The position numbers and the translations under genes were made by a program. A model generated the notes under the pieces. It was given only the letters and a program-made list of their open reading frames with translations. It did no database searches and was not told the origin of the DNA. From Branchiostoma floridae (Eukaryota > Chordata > Leptocardii > Amphioxiformes > Branchiostomatidae), in assembly GCF_000003815.2 (NCBI RefSeq), contig NC_049991.1:15936971-16000970 (forward strand): 64,000 nt of DNA. The letters are read 5' to 3'. Position 1 is the first letter of the stretch, and each line of letters starts with the position of its first letter. Below, piece after piece: positions 46,382 to 58,402 of the stretch.

Positions 46382-49300
46382 ATGTATGAAAATCACTCTG
46401 CTGACAATGTAGCCAAGCTCGCCCTTTGTAACACTAGTATGACAATTCAGAAGGTTGCTTTGAAATTCGGTTCTTGGAATATCCAAGGCGGCCTTAGGCG
46501 AAAATGCCAAGACGAAGATTTTGTTTCCCACTTAGCTGATTTTGATTTTATTTGCTTGCAAGAAACCTGGCTTAAGCCAGGGGAAAACTTTAGAATAGAT
46601 TCATTTAGTTTTTATAGAAGTGATAGAAGTGCTAAGAAATCATCCAGAAGGAATTCTGGCGGCGTAGTTATTATGTTTAGAAACAAGTTCTCAAAAGGCG
46701 TGACAAAACTTTCAATAGGGCACCCAGATATTCTTTGGTGCAAGTTAGATAGAAATTTCTTTGGTCTGGAGCGAGATTTGTATGTCGGATGTGCCTATTT
46801 CTCCCCTGAAAATTCTTCATCTATCAAAATGGAAAACAACCTAGTCTTTGAAACTTTACAAGAAGATATATCAAAATTTTCAAATCAAGGAGACGTATTA
46901 CTCTTAGGTGATCTAAATGCCAGGACAGCATCCCTTCAGGAATCCTTTATCCACGACGATTGTTTGAGCCATGAATTTTTAGATGTAAGAGAAGATATAC
47001 AGGCTAGGTCCAGCTGTGACAAAGGAGTAAACAGATATGGCAACCAACTCCTAGACCTTTGCTCTGCAGCCAACCTCGTGATTTTAAATGGACGGGTACC
47101 GGGTGATCTATCGGGAAAACTTACATGTCACAAATACAATGGCTCAAGCCTGGTAGACTATTATATCGTAAATTCAGAATTCCTCTCCAAAATTCAATAT
47201 TTAAAAGTAAATGACCTTTCCGTGTTTTCTGACCATTGTTCATTGTCATGTTCCATATCCACAAACTACTCTCCTTATGTGAAACAAGAAAATACCCCGG
47301 CGAACCCATTACCAACAAAATACATATGGGACGAGGATTCTCATGCAAAATTCACTGAAGCACTACTAGCGCCCTCGACATTATCAAACTTACAAAAATT
47401 TATGAATAACCCTTTCCCAAATGTGGACAATGCTGTAAAAGAAATTACAAATATTATTACTGATGTGGCCGATAAATCTCTCCGGAAGATTGTTTACAGG
47501 AAAAATAAGAAAAAGAAAAAGAAAAGCAAACCATGGTTCACATCATCTTGTTTTTCCCTCAAACGTAAAGTAAACCAACTGGCTGCTCAGTTCTCTAGAT
47601 GTCCATGGAGACTCGACATCCGCCATGCATATTTCTGTAACCTTAAATTATATAAGAAAAAACTAAAAACAGAAAAAAGACTATTTAAAGAGAGGCAATG
47701 GACAAATCTTAGCAAACTTAGCAAAGTAAACCCACAACAATTTTGGAGAGAAATGAAACAGCAACAACTAAATGACAATGATAAACAACAGGAAGATGAC
47801 AGCATAACTCACGAAGCCTGGAGAACTCACTTTAAAAATCTAAACAATTTAGCGGAAAACGACACATCTGACAAAGACTTTCATCAACATGTAATACAAG
47901 AAAGGCCTCAACTTCTCAATAGAATGAACAATAGGACCACAATAGACCGAAACAATAAGAAACAAACAGACAACATCATCAATAATCTTGAAAACCAAAC
48001 GGGAAACCCCTTAGATTTCGAAATCACCGAAGAGGAAGTAAAGAATGGCTTACGAAATCTGAAAAACAACAAAGCATGTGGTATTGATTCGATTCTCAAT
48101 GAGATGCTGAAATATGGAGACACAAAACTTATCCCACCACTAAAAAAACTATTCAATGTCATCCTTCAGTCCGGCAATTTCCCACAAGTATGGAGTAAAA
48201 GCATTTTAGTCCCAATATTTAAAAGCGGCGTCACTTCAAACCCATCAAATTACAGAGGGATAGCTATTTCCAGCTGCGTTGGAAAACTATTCACATTTAT
48301 ACTAAACAGACGATTGCAGCACTTTCTTGAAAACGAAAACATATTATCTCCTTTTCAGTCCGGCTTCCGAAAAGACTTCAGGACAAGTGATAACATATTT
48401 GTTCTAAAAACTTTAATAGATCAACAGATATCTGTACCTGGAGGAAAATTATATGCCTGTTTTGTGGATTTCAGGAAGGCTTTTGATTCAGTCTGGAGAA
48501 ATGGGTTATTTTACAAACTTTTATCTTCTGGCATTGGTGGAAAGTTCTTTAGTATGATAAAATCCATGTATTCCAATGTAGAATTCTGTGTTAAAACATC
48601 AAAAGGTTTGTCAAATTACTTTAAATCAGCACGTGGAGTACGCCAAGGTTGTAACCTAAGTCCGCTTCTTTTTAATCTTTTTGTAAATGATCTCCCAACT
48701 TTATTAACATCACCATCATCCGATCCCGTTTTTCTAAAAGATGCCCCCATAAGCAGCCTGCTCTGGGCAGACGATCTTGTGCTCCTGTCCAGATCAGAAG
48801 CAGGACTAAAGGAGTGTCTCAAAGGACTAGATAAGTACTGCTCCCTGTGGAAACTATCCATCAACAGGGATAAAACCAAAGTCATGGTTTTCTCTAAAAA
48901 TGGACGAGCATACAAAAATCAGCGCTCCCCTTTCCAAATACAGGGACAGACCATAAACATCACAGACTCTTATACATATCTTGGAATAGACATAACCCCA
49001 TCGGGATCTTTCAATCGTGCTACGAAACAAATCAGATTAAAAGCCCTTCGCGCATCGTTTAAACTTAAATCTCTATTGGCATCTAACTACAATCCGTCTA
49101 TCTCCCTCTCCCTAGATTTGTTTAACAGCCTAGTCAAGCCTATTTTACTTTATTGTAGTGAGGTAATAGGGACCAATATTCGATGCAGAGACTTTATTCT
49201 AAATGGTATAGTAGAGTTACCAAATGAAAATATTAGGGAGAAAGTCTGCAACATGTTGTCTCCGATTTTGGGATCTAATGTACATGATCTAGTTCTTAAG

Positions 49301-50233
49301 GTTGCCCGTACTGGGAAGAAATCTGATACAGTAGCATGTCGCCCTGTTCTAGTGCGTTTTAAGAAGTACAAAGATAAGTTGAATGTCTTATATAATTCAA
49401 AAACCCTAGCTAATCAAAATGTTTTATTAGAACAGCCTACAACGTCCTATGAGATACCTGACTTGGAATATGTTCTTCTTAACTATTGCAAAATGCTTCT
49501 CTGTGTCCCAAGAGGCTCTGTAAACGCTGCCATCAGAGGCGAATTAGGAATGTTTCCATTATACGTTGACATGCAAACACAACTTATTAAATACTGGCTT
49601 AGATTACGTACCCTTCCCAATGATAGAATTGTAAAGAAGGCATATGACACAGCAGTTGAACATGAACTAGAATGGACTGTCCATGTTCAAGATATTTTGT
49701 GCAGGCATGGTTTCCAAAGTGTTTGGCTAAGCCCTGCGGTTGATGCCAAACACTTTGGTAACATATTCAAAGAACGTTTAAAAGACACATTTCTCTCTGG
49801 CTGGCGACGAGAAATAAACAGTTGCAACAAACTAAAAACCTATTCCCAAATCAAAAGTCACTTTATACTTGAAAATTACCTCTCGTCAGTTCGTAATAAA
49901 GCCTTTGCTGTCAACATAACCAAATTAAGAATCAGTTCACACTGCTTGGAAATAGAAAAAGGTCGGTACCGTAATATACCAGCCAACCAGAGGCAATGTC
50001 CTTCATGTAAAGATGGTATTGAAGATGAGTACCATTTCCTAATGACATGCCCCACATATAGCGTAGATAGACAAAAATTAATGGATACAATCACATGTAA
50101 ATCTAGCACACCTTTACCAAAGACAAACAAATGTACTTTCAATCTACTTATGTCATGTCCAGACAACATATCTTCGTATTTAGGCCAATACATATGTAAT
50201 GCTCTAAAAAAGAGAGAATCTATTGTACAGTAA
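46382..50233 (+). CDS. Non-LTR retrotransposon ORF2: AP-type endonuclease and reverse transcriptase, intact
   Basis: 1283 residues without a break. The N-terminal APE-like endonuclease (about 25-300) shows WNIQGG, LQETWL, GGVVIMF, LLGDLNART and, at its end, SDHCSLS. The reverse transcriptase (about 540-860) shows NYRGIAI, FQSGFRKDF, CFVDFRKAFDSV, GVRQGCNLSPLLF and the catalytic WADDLVLL. The C-terminal part ends with a zinc-knuckle-like CPSCKDG then HFLMTC (about 1205-1230). There is no RNase H motif. Behind the stop are an AATAAA (50397-50402) and a short (TTCA)n tail ending near 50428, typical of LINE 3' ends. Such enzymes nick the target DNA and copy the element RNA in place. I do not assign the clade. 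The open frame suggests a recent, perhaps competent, copy. Confidence 0.9.
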   Translation: MYENHSADNVAKLALCNTSMTIQKVALKFGSWNIQGGLRRKCQDEDFVSHLADFDFICLQETWLKPGENFRIDSFSFYRSDRSAKKSSRRNSGGVVIMFRNKFSKGVTKLSIGHPDILWCKLDRNFFGLERDLYVGCAYFSPENSSSIKMENNLVFETLQEDISKFSNQGDVLLLGDLNARTASLQESFIHDDCLSHEFLDVREDIQARSSCDKGVNRYGNQLLDLCSAANLVILNGRVPGDLSGKLTCHKYNGSSLVDYYIVNSEFLSKIQYLKVNDLSVFSDHCSLSCSISTNYSPYVKQENTPANPLPTKYIWDEDSHAKFTEALLAPSTLSNLQKFMNNPFPNVDNAVKEITNIITDVADKSLRKIVYRKNKKKKKKSKPWFTSSCFSLKRKVNQLAAQFSRCPWRLDIRHAYFCNLKLYKKKLKTEKRLFKERQWTNLSKLSKVNPQQFWREMKQQQLNDNDKQQEDDSITHEAWRTHFKNLNNLAENDTSDKDFHQHVIQERPQLLNRMNNRTTIDRNNKKQTDNIINNLENQTGNPLDFEITEEEVKNGLRNLKNNKACGIDSILNEMLKYGDTKLIPPLKKLFNVILQSGNFPQVWSKSILVPIFKSGVTSNPSNYRGIAISSCVGKLFTFILNRRLQHFLENENILSPFQSGFRKDFRTSDNIFVLKTLIDQQISVPGGKLYACFVDFRKAFDSVWRNGLFYKLLSSGIGGKFFSMIKSMYSNVEFCVKTSKGLSNYFKSARGVRQGCNLSPLLFNLFVNDLPTLLTSPSSDPVFLKDAPISSLLWADDLVLLSRSEAGLKECLKGLDKYCSLWKLSINRDKTKVMVFSKNGRAYKNQRSPFQIQGQTINITDSYTYLGIDITPSGSFNRATKQIRLKALRASFKLKSLLASNYNPSISLSLDLFNSLVKPILLYCSEVIGTNIRCRDFILNGIVELPNENIREKVCNMLSPILGSNVHDLVLKVARTGKKSDTVACRPVLVRFKKYKDKLNVLYNSKTLANQNVLLEQPTTSYEIPDLEYVLLNYCKMLLCVPRGSVNAAIRGELGMFPLYVDMQTQLIKYWLRLRTLPNDRIVKKAYDTAVEHELEWTVHVQDILCRHGFQSVWLSPAVDAKHFGNIFKERLKDTFLSGWRREINSCNKLKTYSQIKSHFILENYLSSVRNKAFAVNITKLRISSHCLEIEKGRYRNIPANQRQCPSCKDGIEDEYHFLMTCPTYSVDRQKLMDTITCKSSTPLPKTNKCTFNLLMSCPDNISSYLGQYICNALKKRESIVQ

Positions 50234-50776
50234 CAGTTCGACTTGTTTAACTTGCATATTACATTATTTCAATACGCCATTTATGTTCATATTCCTGTAC
50301 TATACATGTATGTAGTTATAGACCTTAGACGAATATCATTGTATTAATTGACTTATCACTGTTGCCTTACAATTGTACCATGTGCAAATGTCGTGCAATA
50401 AAGTTCATTCATTCATTCATATGTTCGCTCGTCAGCATGCACGGAAGGCGTCAAACTTGTGTACTTTTTTCAATCGTTATCTGTTGGGGCTTACCAACTT
50501 GGACACATACTCTGACTTTTCAGTTATTTACAACAAGGTTTAGTCCATAACAAGTTGCACTTATTATGTGCAGACACTTATGCATATCTCCGCAAAAATG
50601 ATTTTAAAATCCTACCGGACTTTGGACCCCTACCGGACTTTGGACCCCTCCCGTTAACGTTAACGGACGATTGTTAAAATGAACAGAATGTAACTAACGT
50701 TACTGTTGATATTATGTACTGGTATTCATTTCAAGTACAGATGTAATGTTGTCAGACACAAGCATTCACTCGTAGG

Positions 50777-50811
50777 CAGCGTTTTGCCTTCGCCAATAAG
50801 GCAAAACGCTG
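50777..50811. repeat. Perfect hairpin, 14-15 bp arms
   Basis: CAGCGTTTTGCCTT and AAGGCAAAACGCTG form perfect inverted arms around a 7-bp loop. Confidence 0.65.
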
Positions 50812-50829
50812 TTTTCGGTAGTCGCCGGC

Positions 50830-50928
50830 CGATAGCGACGGTTGTACTGTATAGCAACACGTTACATGAAACGTTATCTAGTAATAGCTAATGCTCAAAG
50901 TACAATACAACCGTCGCTATCTGCGGCT
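50830..50928. mobile_element. About 99-bp foldback element
   Basis: GATAGCGACGGTTGTACT near 50831 is repeated inverted at about 50906-50925 as '…gtacaatacaaccgtcgctatc'. It resembles a small MITE; no clear duplication of the target. Confidence 0.6.
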
Positions 50929-53141
50929 ATCAACACTTTATCTTCAAAACTTATCTTGCTTGGAGTGACTAAATGTTGATATCCAACATAAAACATAACG
51001 TTATGCGTTATTCTGGTCCATTTTTTTACCGAACATCCAACCAGCGTGGCGATAATAAACTCCCATTTTTCTCTTTTCTCCGGTGTCATAACAATTTCAT
51101 CTAACCTCTGACCCGTGGGAAAATCAGGTCATCATGTGACTGACAAGCGATTGTTCACACAGACCCACACAGACCCACTAACGCCTTACCCTGGGTGCGA
51201 GGAGTTCAAAATACGTTGACACAAGCAAGCGCCGTTGAGGGAGGTCAGTGTCGGTAGGTCAATGGTTGTTTGGCTAAAGTAGACACAACTTGGAATGTTT
51301 GATGTTCTCATTTGTATATCTTCGTGACGTGTCACCCGGATATGGAATGATTTAATTCAGCACTTTTTTTTTCATTCAAAACTTTTTTACAACTTTTTAA
51401 AATCTTAGAGACAGGCAGGATTTTAACTTGCTTCAAATTGATGAGTCTGTGGTAGCACGTGTCTGGTTTTGATACACACTGAAGCTTACATCTTTGTGGA
51501 AGAGACAACGTTATAAAAAAATAGGTCATCGGTTTGGAGTAAACAAAGGTGGTTAGAAGGTTACAGAGCAAACAGAGCAAACGGTCACCTCTCTGAACGG
51601 TCGCTTCAGCTGACCTCACCTAGGATATAGCTATATCATGAACTTGCTGTTTTCTTGACACGTGTAACAGTGCCTTCTAAGTTTTTATGGGCAGTTAGAA
51701 ACTGCTCCGTCGTAGAGCGTGACCATGGGTAGACATAGTAAATATTGCCGCAAAAACGGGTGTGGACACTACACTTTGAGTGACGTTGATGTTTGGAATT
51801 AATTGAAGGAACCAGTTGTCGAGTCTACAAAGATCAAGAAATAGGAGCTAAGAGTGTCATAACTTACAGGTACCTAGGTACCTAGGTCAAGGGACACCGA
51901 CAGGTGGGTTGGTCTTAAGAAAGAAAATCGTTATTTTTTTCGTTTTTTGTTTAGAATAGAAGGAAAGAAAGGCAGGATTCCGAGATCGAGAATACGTACA
52001 ATATGTAACGGCAGTGGTATTTTTTCCACAAATCTCATCTTGGAGATTGAGATTTTACCCTGTCGAGCAAAGTATTCTGTCAGACATCATAGCTGGCATG
52101 CCTGAGAAATGTAGACATGGACGTCTCACGCCGATTTTAGCAACATGGCACAGAAAAGCAATAACCACTTGAGCTGATTTAATTGACCATCTCTTGTTTC
52201 ATTAAAAGATACTTCATGTTATAATTTCAATTCATTTCGTTTCTTAATTTTGTTCAATTTGATCATGTATAATGTAAACGTTAACATTTAATACGATCTA
52301 GTTTCTGGGGGTGAGGAGACACACGAAAAGCCATGTATAGCCCCCCCCCCCCCTCGGATGCTTTCTTTTCTACACATTGATTTATTTTTGATTGATGTAA
52401 TAGATGCGAAAAAAATAAAACATACAATCACAATTCATGAGAATGTTTTGCTAGATACATTCATCAGCCGTCCCAGAATCACAACTTGCATAGATAGAAC
52501 AGAGTGGATGGTGATGATAGGCGTCCTCGCCTCGCCCACATAAATGACGACATAAGGCCGTAGTGACAAGCTAAAGTCGTCCCTCATAACTTCGCCGATT
52601 ACCCTAAGGCCGTCACATTGAAAGAAAATTGTCATCAAGGCCTCCTAATTACCTAAAAATATCTGAATAGACTGAATTCATGAGAATTGTTATTAGCCAG
52701 ATTTCAGTTCCTATCTGTTAAGTTTGGTTTCTGTTAAGGGAAGTAAACTCTATGACTTACTGTCTGTAACTGTGGCCAAGTTCTCGCTAATAGTTTGTTT
52801 GTTCCCTAAACAACCTGACTTAAGATGATCTGTTTGTCTGAGGGCTACGCCTTCATGGTCTATTGTAACTTGATTAGGATCTATGCTTTTTTTTCTTTTT
52901 TTTTGGTGGACACGCGGTCCAACATTGACTTTTACGCCTATGCGTACTTGTGATTATAAGTGTATATCTCTACTTAGGTATTTATGTAACAATTTGTGTC
53001 ACCTTGTTAAACATGTTTGTCGCTGCTCTGTACAGCATAGTTGGTGTTGTCATTATCAATTAGCGAGGAATTCCTCCTCACACGTGCGTGCCAGGCGGGA
53101 GAGCATTGTTCCTTTAGTACTCCAATCCCTCCCCACATAAC

Positions 53142-56100
53142 ATGAAGTCTCTCTCCATCTGCCACGCCAACGTGAGAAGTCTACCTGCTAATGATTTTGT
53201 TAAACTCCATGAACTCGAGTCTGTTGCCCTAGATGTGGGATTTGATGTGATAGCATTAACAGAAACTTGGTGTGACGAAACTATTTCCGATTCAGATATT
53301 AGCCTATCGTCATATCAATCCCCGTTACGACGGGACCGCAACAGACATGGGGGTGGAGTTGCGCTTTACGCATCCAATAATCTACCGTGTGAAAGAAGGT
53401 CTGACCTTGAAACAGATGGTTGTGAAACAATCTGGTGCGAGGTGAAGCTAAAGAATTGGACTGTTTACATTTGTACCTGTTATAGACCACCTGGCCAGAA
53501 TGTGGATGAGTGTATGGCATTCATAGACCACCTGCAGCGGGCGGTAGATACCATTGTGGACAATGGACCTTCTCAGCAAAATGCAATAGTCTTACTTGGT
53601 GATTTCAATGGTAACTCAGATAATGCAGCTGGTATGATAAACAGATTTGTGTCTGACAACAATTTTTCTCAGTTAATAACGGAACCTACTCGTAGTACCG
53701 ACACCTCAGCATCTGTGCTTGATCTGATTATTACTGATTCACCAGGTATGTTTGTGAACCATGGTATTCTTCCTCCCCTTGCTAATTGTGACCATGCTGT
53801 TATTTATGGAACAATGTCTGTTAAGGTCCCTAAAGTCAACGCTTATAAACGAACAATGTATGACTTTACGAACGTCGATTATGAAGAACTTAATTCTAAG
53901 ATTCTTGAAGTAGACTGGAATTCCGTGATATCGGATCACATTCCAGACGTGAATGCCTCAGCTGAGGCTTTTATGTCAACTCTCACAGATGTCATAAAGA
54001 TGGTTATTCCAAGTAAAGTAGTCACTATCCGCCCTAGAGATAAGCCCTGGATGACATGTGAGATCAGGCGCTTACTCAGGAGAAAGAGGCGGCTCTACAA
54101 AAGGTACAAAAAAACGAATAACCCTAGTTTATTTTGTGCATTTAAACGAGTTCGAAATAATTGTATAGATTTAATTAGAAAAGCGAAGAGAAACCATCGG
54201 CATAGCCTCTGTCTTGACCTTGCCAATCCAACTTCTAACCCCAAAAAATGGTGGTCTGTTTCCAAGGACATCTTTCTTGGCAAGGCGGACCGGGTTCTGC
54301 CCTCTTTACTTGAGAATGGAAATGTTATGACAGACGACAAGGCCAAGGCCGATATTCTTAACAACTACTTTGCATCTCAAACGTACCTGAATACCGATGG
54401 CGCCTCTTTCCCAAACTTTGTACCCAGAACAGAACTAGCTCTCAATTCAATTATTTGTTGCCCCGCAAATGTCTACAGTGTACTGTCAAACCTCAATATA
54501 AACAAGGCCACAGGGCCTGATGGACTAAGTAATAGGTTTCTGAAGTGTATAGCACCTTCAATAGCACAACCACTGTCGCATTTGTTTAATGTTTCATTAG
54601 AATACGGCTGTTTTCCGTCAATTTGGAAATTTTCAAATGTTGTTCCAGTGTATAAGAAAGGTGATAAGCAGTCCAAAGAAAACTATAGGCCTATTTCACT
54701 CTTGTGCTGTGTGTCCAAAGTGTTTGAACGGATAGTTTATGCCCCATTATCTGCTTACTTACATGGCAACAACCTGCTAACCGATCGAAATTCTGGATTT
54801 CTCCCGGAGACTCACAGTCATTCACTGACACACCTTGTTCACAAGCTGCACAAAGCAGTAGACCAAGGTTTTGAAGTACGCACCGTTTTCCTGGACATAT
54901 CAAAAGCTTTTGATAAAGTTTGGCACGATGGTCTCCTTTTCAATAGCCTGGAATCCAGCCGTGTTGTGCTTTGGTCGCTCTGCTTCCTGTGTATTGGCAG
55001 GAAGCGTACCTCAGGGGAGCGACCAAAGCACAATACGGCTGGATTCCAGGCTACCTTTTCAAACTAAGCCAACTAGGAATATCTGGTTCACTTCTTCAAT
55101 GGATACAATCTTATCTCACAAATCGGAAGCAGAGAGTTGTCATTAATGGGGCATGTTCCGACTGGCTACCGATTGACGCAGGTGTCCCACAGGGGTCGCT
55201 TTTGGGCCCACTCCTTTTCCTAGTTTTTATTAATGATCTAGTGGACAACTTACAAACTGATGCCAATCTTTTTGCTGATGACACGTCTCTTGTGGAAGTA
55301 GTTTTGGATCCGCTTGTCTCAGCAAATAGATTGAACCATGATCTTAGAATGGTAGGTGAATGGTCGGACCAGTGGCTAGTAACTTTTAATCCTCTTAAAA
55401 CTGAACTGATGACATTCTCCATGAAAAGGGTCAAAGTCAATCACCCACCATTATTGTTTAAAGGAGTTGTGCTTAAAGAAGTTGACTCTCACAAGCATTT
55501 GGGCTTAAACTTGAAACGTGACTTGTCCTGGTCATATCACATGTCTACATTGATTACCAAGGCAATGAAGCGAATCAATCTTCTGAAGAGGATATCATAT
55601 TTTGTCCCTCGGGGAACATTAGAAACTCTGTATGTCACTATGATTCGTCCATTACTTGAATATGCTGACATTGTTTGGTGTGGCCTTCTCGGCAAAGATT
55701 GTGATCTTCTTGAGTCTGTGCAGATGGCCGCGGCACGAGTTTGTACCGGAGCCATGAGAGGCACTAAACATGAGAGCTTGTTAGCCGAGGTTGCATGGGA
55801 CACACTAGCGGACAGAAGGAAAAAGCACCAGTTGATTCAGTTTTGGAAAATTATGAATGGTCTCGCACCACTGTACTTACATAACATTATCCCGCCACGT
55901 ATCTGTGATACGGTCCCTTACAACCTTCGCGCAAACCAAAACCTTACTTCCATTTCCTGTAAAACTGAAAAGTATAAAAGATCCTTCCTACCTTCAATTG
56001 TTCACTTGTGGAATGAACTGCCTACGAATGCTAAAGCCGTCCTCTCGATCTACACTTTCAAAAAAGAGCTGGACTCACTATTTAACAAGCCGACAAAATA

Positions 56101-56458
56101 CTCCCATTTCTCTTACGGCCAAGGTCGTTCCGTAGTTCAACTTACAAGGCTCCGTCTAAATTTCAGTCAGTTAAACTACCATCTATTTCAACACCATTGT
56201 ATTGATTATCCTACATGTAAATGCGGCTATCATTGTGAAACAACTGAACATTATCTACTACACTGCACACTCTATACCAGCCAAAGAAGTTCTTTGTTAT
56301 CGGCTGTCTCCAATATTATAGTAGACCTAAAGCACCTCAACGACACCTCTTTATGCACTTTACTGTTATCAGGATCAACATCTCTCTCACATCAACAGAA
56401 CTGTAACATCTTTGATCTTGTCATTACTTATATCCACTGTACAGGCAGGTTCTCCTAA
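53142..56458 (+). pseudogene. CR1/L2-like LINE ORF2 interrupted by a MITE
   Basis: The first open frame (53142-55067) has the APE-type endonuclease beginning SICHANVRSLPAND, with ALTETWCDE, GGGVALYAS and LLGDFNGNSD. It continues into reverse transcriptase motifs NYRPISLLCCVSKVFERIVY and FLDISKAFDKVWHDGLLF. The second frame resumes after the insertion with GVPQGSLLGPLLF and the catalytic FADDTSL. It runs to 56458 with CKCGYHC and HYLLHCTLY Cys/His motifs near its end. The break is caused solely by the 109-bp MITE at 54945-55053 plus its 9-bp duplication; no other stop or frameshift is seen. A short A-rich tail follows near 56630. The endonuclease start and YRPISLL wording fit the CR1/L2 group, though the clade call is by eye. 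Confidence 0.88.
54945..55053. mobile_element. 109-bp MITE with 37-bp inverted repeats, inserted in LINE coding sequence
   Basis: It begins TAGCCTGGAATCCAGCCGTG and ends ACGGCTGGATTCCAGGCTA. The arms match for about 37 bp with one mismatch. The 9-mer CCTTTTCAA flanks it at 54936-54944 and 55054-55062. The reverse-transcriptase frame continues across the site if element and one duplication are disregarded, which fixes the boundaries exactly. Confidence 0.95.
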
Positions 56459-56639
56459 TTGATTAAGCACCAACTTGTCTCGTTTAAATTTACTTTTCTG
56501 TTATCCATTTTGTACTTATGTATGTAATGTGGTTTACTGTTCTTGTTTTATGCGTATGTTTCTTGAGTAGAAGGCTTAATATAAGCAATTTGTTGCTTTC
56601 TGCCTCATACTCTCAAAATATATGTGAATAAAAAAATAA

Positions 56640-57473
56640 AAAAGTAACCCGCCCTTTTATAGCGGTCTTGGTAAACACTTCATCCGCTTCATCGGATTTG
56701 GTGGATGTGTTGGCTCTTACTGTTTGATTCTGCGCATAGCCAGTTGGTGAATGTACGTTCGGATTTTGTGGATGTGTTGCCGATTACCGTTTGATTCTGC
56801 GCAATGAAACGTTAATTGCACTAATCCCTGCTCAGGCACGTAATATGTACACACAGCGCACGACATAACCACACACACCGAGGTCACTTCTTAAACAAAC
56901 ACTTAACGTGTCCGGATTAAGTCCTGTGTGCTGTTCTTCAGAGGGGTTCTCGTAAGTTACTGTGTTATATTTCTAGACACGCAAGATTTTATTTGCAACA
57001 TTTTCAGGTCACAGATTTGTAGGTAATAGCGACAAAAGAACGGATTACAACTCATCACTTTGTCATACTGTTGTGCACGTGACTACATATTAGTATACTT
57101 GGTAGTAGCCGGTTAGTCAAACAACGAGGAGCGAACCAGACGACGTGGCCAGCATGGCACAAGGTCCTTCTGTGTCACGTACATGTAGATAGATGCGGGC
57201 CTCTCTCCGCGTACTCTCCGAGCAGAGAAGGCGCCCAGTAAAAACCGGATATGAAATTGCCACAGAGACCTACTATTCAAGGGAATAAGACTCCACTGTC
57301 AGATTTGATTTTTCACATCCCTTATCATCAAACGCATCTCCCTTTGGAATGCAACTGAAAACCGTCTAGGCAAGGAAAGAACAGCTTTTACAACCACCCC
57401 TTATCACCGCGCCGTCAGAAAATAATGGCACTGATTTACTGCATAGACCTCAGATGGCCTCATATTTGTACTT
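56640..57473. other. Gene-free spacer
   Basis: 'Ggattttgtggatgtgtt…accgtttgattctgcgca' words occur twice near 56700-56810, a short local duplication. No gene or RNA supported. Confidence 0.4.
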
Positions 57474-58313
57474 AGGCCATGTTGATTTGATTATATGGAT
57501 GACATCCTCCGGGAACTCCAAAACTGATGCGAGCGAGCGAATAAAAAAAAAGTTTGGCCAAAAAAAAAAAAATTGCCTTCAGTATGAAATCAAAGTGGCC
57601 ATGAAGGTTGAACATAGGACTAAACACATAGTATGGTATACCAACAGTAAGGTGTATGGACCAGTACATCATACGACCAATAAAAAAAACAGACCTGAAA
57701 AAAACACAGGTTTCGCCAATTACAAAATGGACACACTATGTCGGCAGCCATTTGGGGTCTAACCGGGGGGCCAAGAAGACAACAAGAGCGAAGTCAAGTA
57801 GAGTACTTTATAGTCAATTGCACCAAGTTTCTACAGTCAAAGGTACAGAAATAGCCTTTATTACATGGAGATGGGATTTTAAAATGCAGTGGGAGTCCAA
57901 TAATCCACCAAACAGATTCCTTTGTAGCAAAATTGACCAATTACCATTGTTTTGAGTATTGCCAGTTCTCAAGTTTCCACAGACAATCAGGTCCAGGTTC
58001 ATGTCCGGACCTGGAAATGATCCTCTGGACCTGAATTTTCTGTACTGGTATCTCCCCCAACCAACAATAGATTTTTTTTCTTTCTGTCCTTTCACATCTT
58101 ATTCTTTGACTTTAGATTCATTTTGGCATTCTATGGCATTAGTTAGATTTCTATCTGTTTTCTGATACTTTTTTTTTTCAATCTACGGAATATTTGTGCT
58201 CATTTTACAGCTGCTTTGCACAATTTATTGTGTGGTCGAAAACTTTTTTTGGAAATGGCCGAAAATTGGTGCGAGCGCGGATGTCATCCATATAATCAAA
58301 TCAACGTGGCCTT
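57474..58313. mobile_element. 840-bp inverted-repeat element containing a hAT-family end
   Basis: AGGCCATGTTGATTTGATTA…ATGGATGACATCC at the left is inverted at 58279-58312 with one mismatch over about 34 bp. Inside, 57780-58055 resembles the arm 4935-5206 of the nested hAT pair ('ccaccaaacagattccttt', 'ggacctgaattttctgtact'), so this is a composite. No transposase. Confidence 0.7.
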
Positions 58314-58402
58314 ACAATGAATAAAGGTGGCGGTCTGTTACAGGTGCACAGGCGCTGTCGTGTGACCGCAGAGACGTTTTCTGTTCAGCATCGCAGAGAA
58401 AC

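Larger units (their letters stand above)
45113..50668. repeat. Inverted repeats bracketing a LINE
   Basis: 'aacgttaacgttaacggg…gatccaatgtccggta' at 45113-45151 is inverted at 50631-50666 ('taccggactttggacccctcccgttaacgttaacgg'). The arms match for about 35 bp with few differences. 'Accggactttggacccct' occurs twice at the right end. No clear target duplication. The simplest reading is a DNA element that later received the LINE at about 45.9-50.43 kb. Confidence 0.5.
50434..53141. other. Gene-free spacer between two LINEs
   Basis: It contains the right inverted repeat of the 45113-50668 block, two small foldbacks (50777-50811 and 50830-50928) and a C-run of about 14 near 52340. The 5'UTR of the second LINE probably begins near 52.9 kb. 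No coding sequence supported. Confidence 0.45.
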
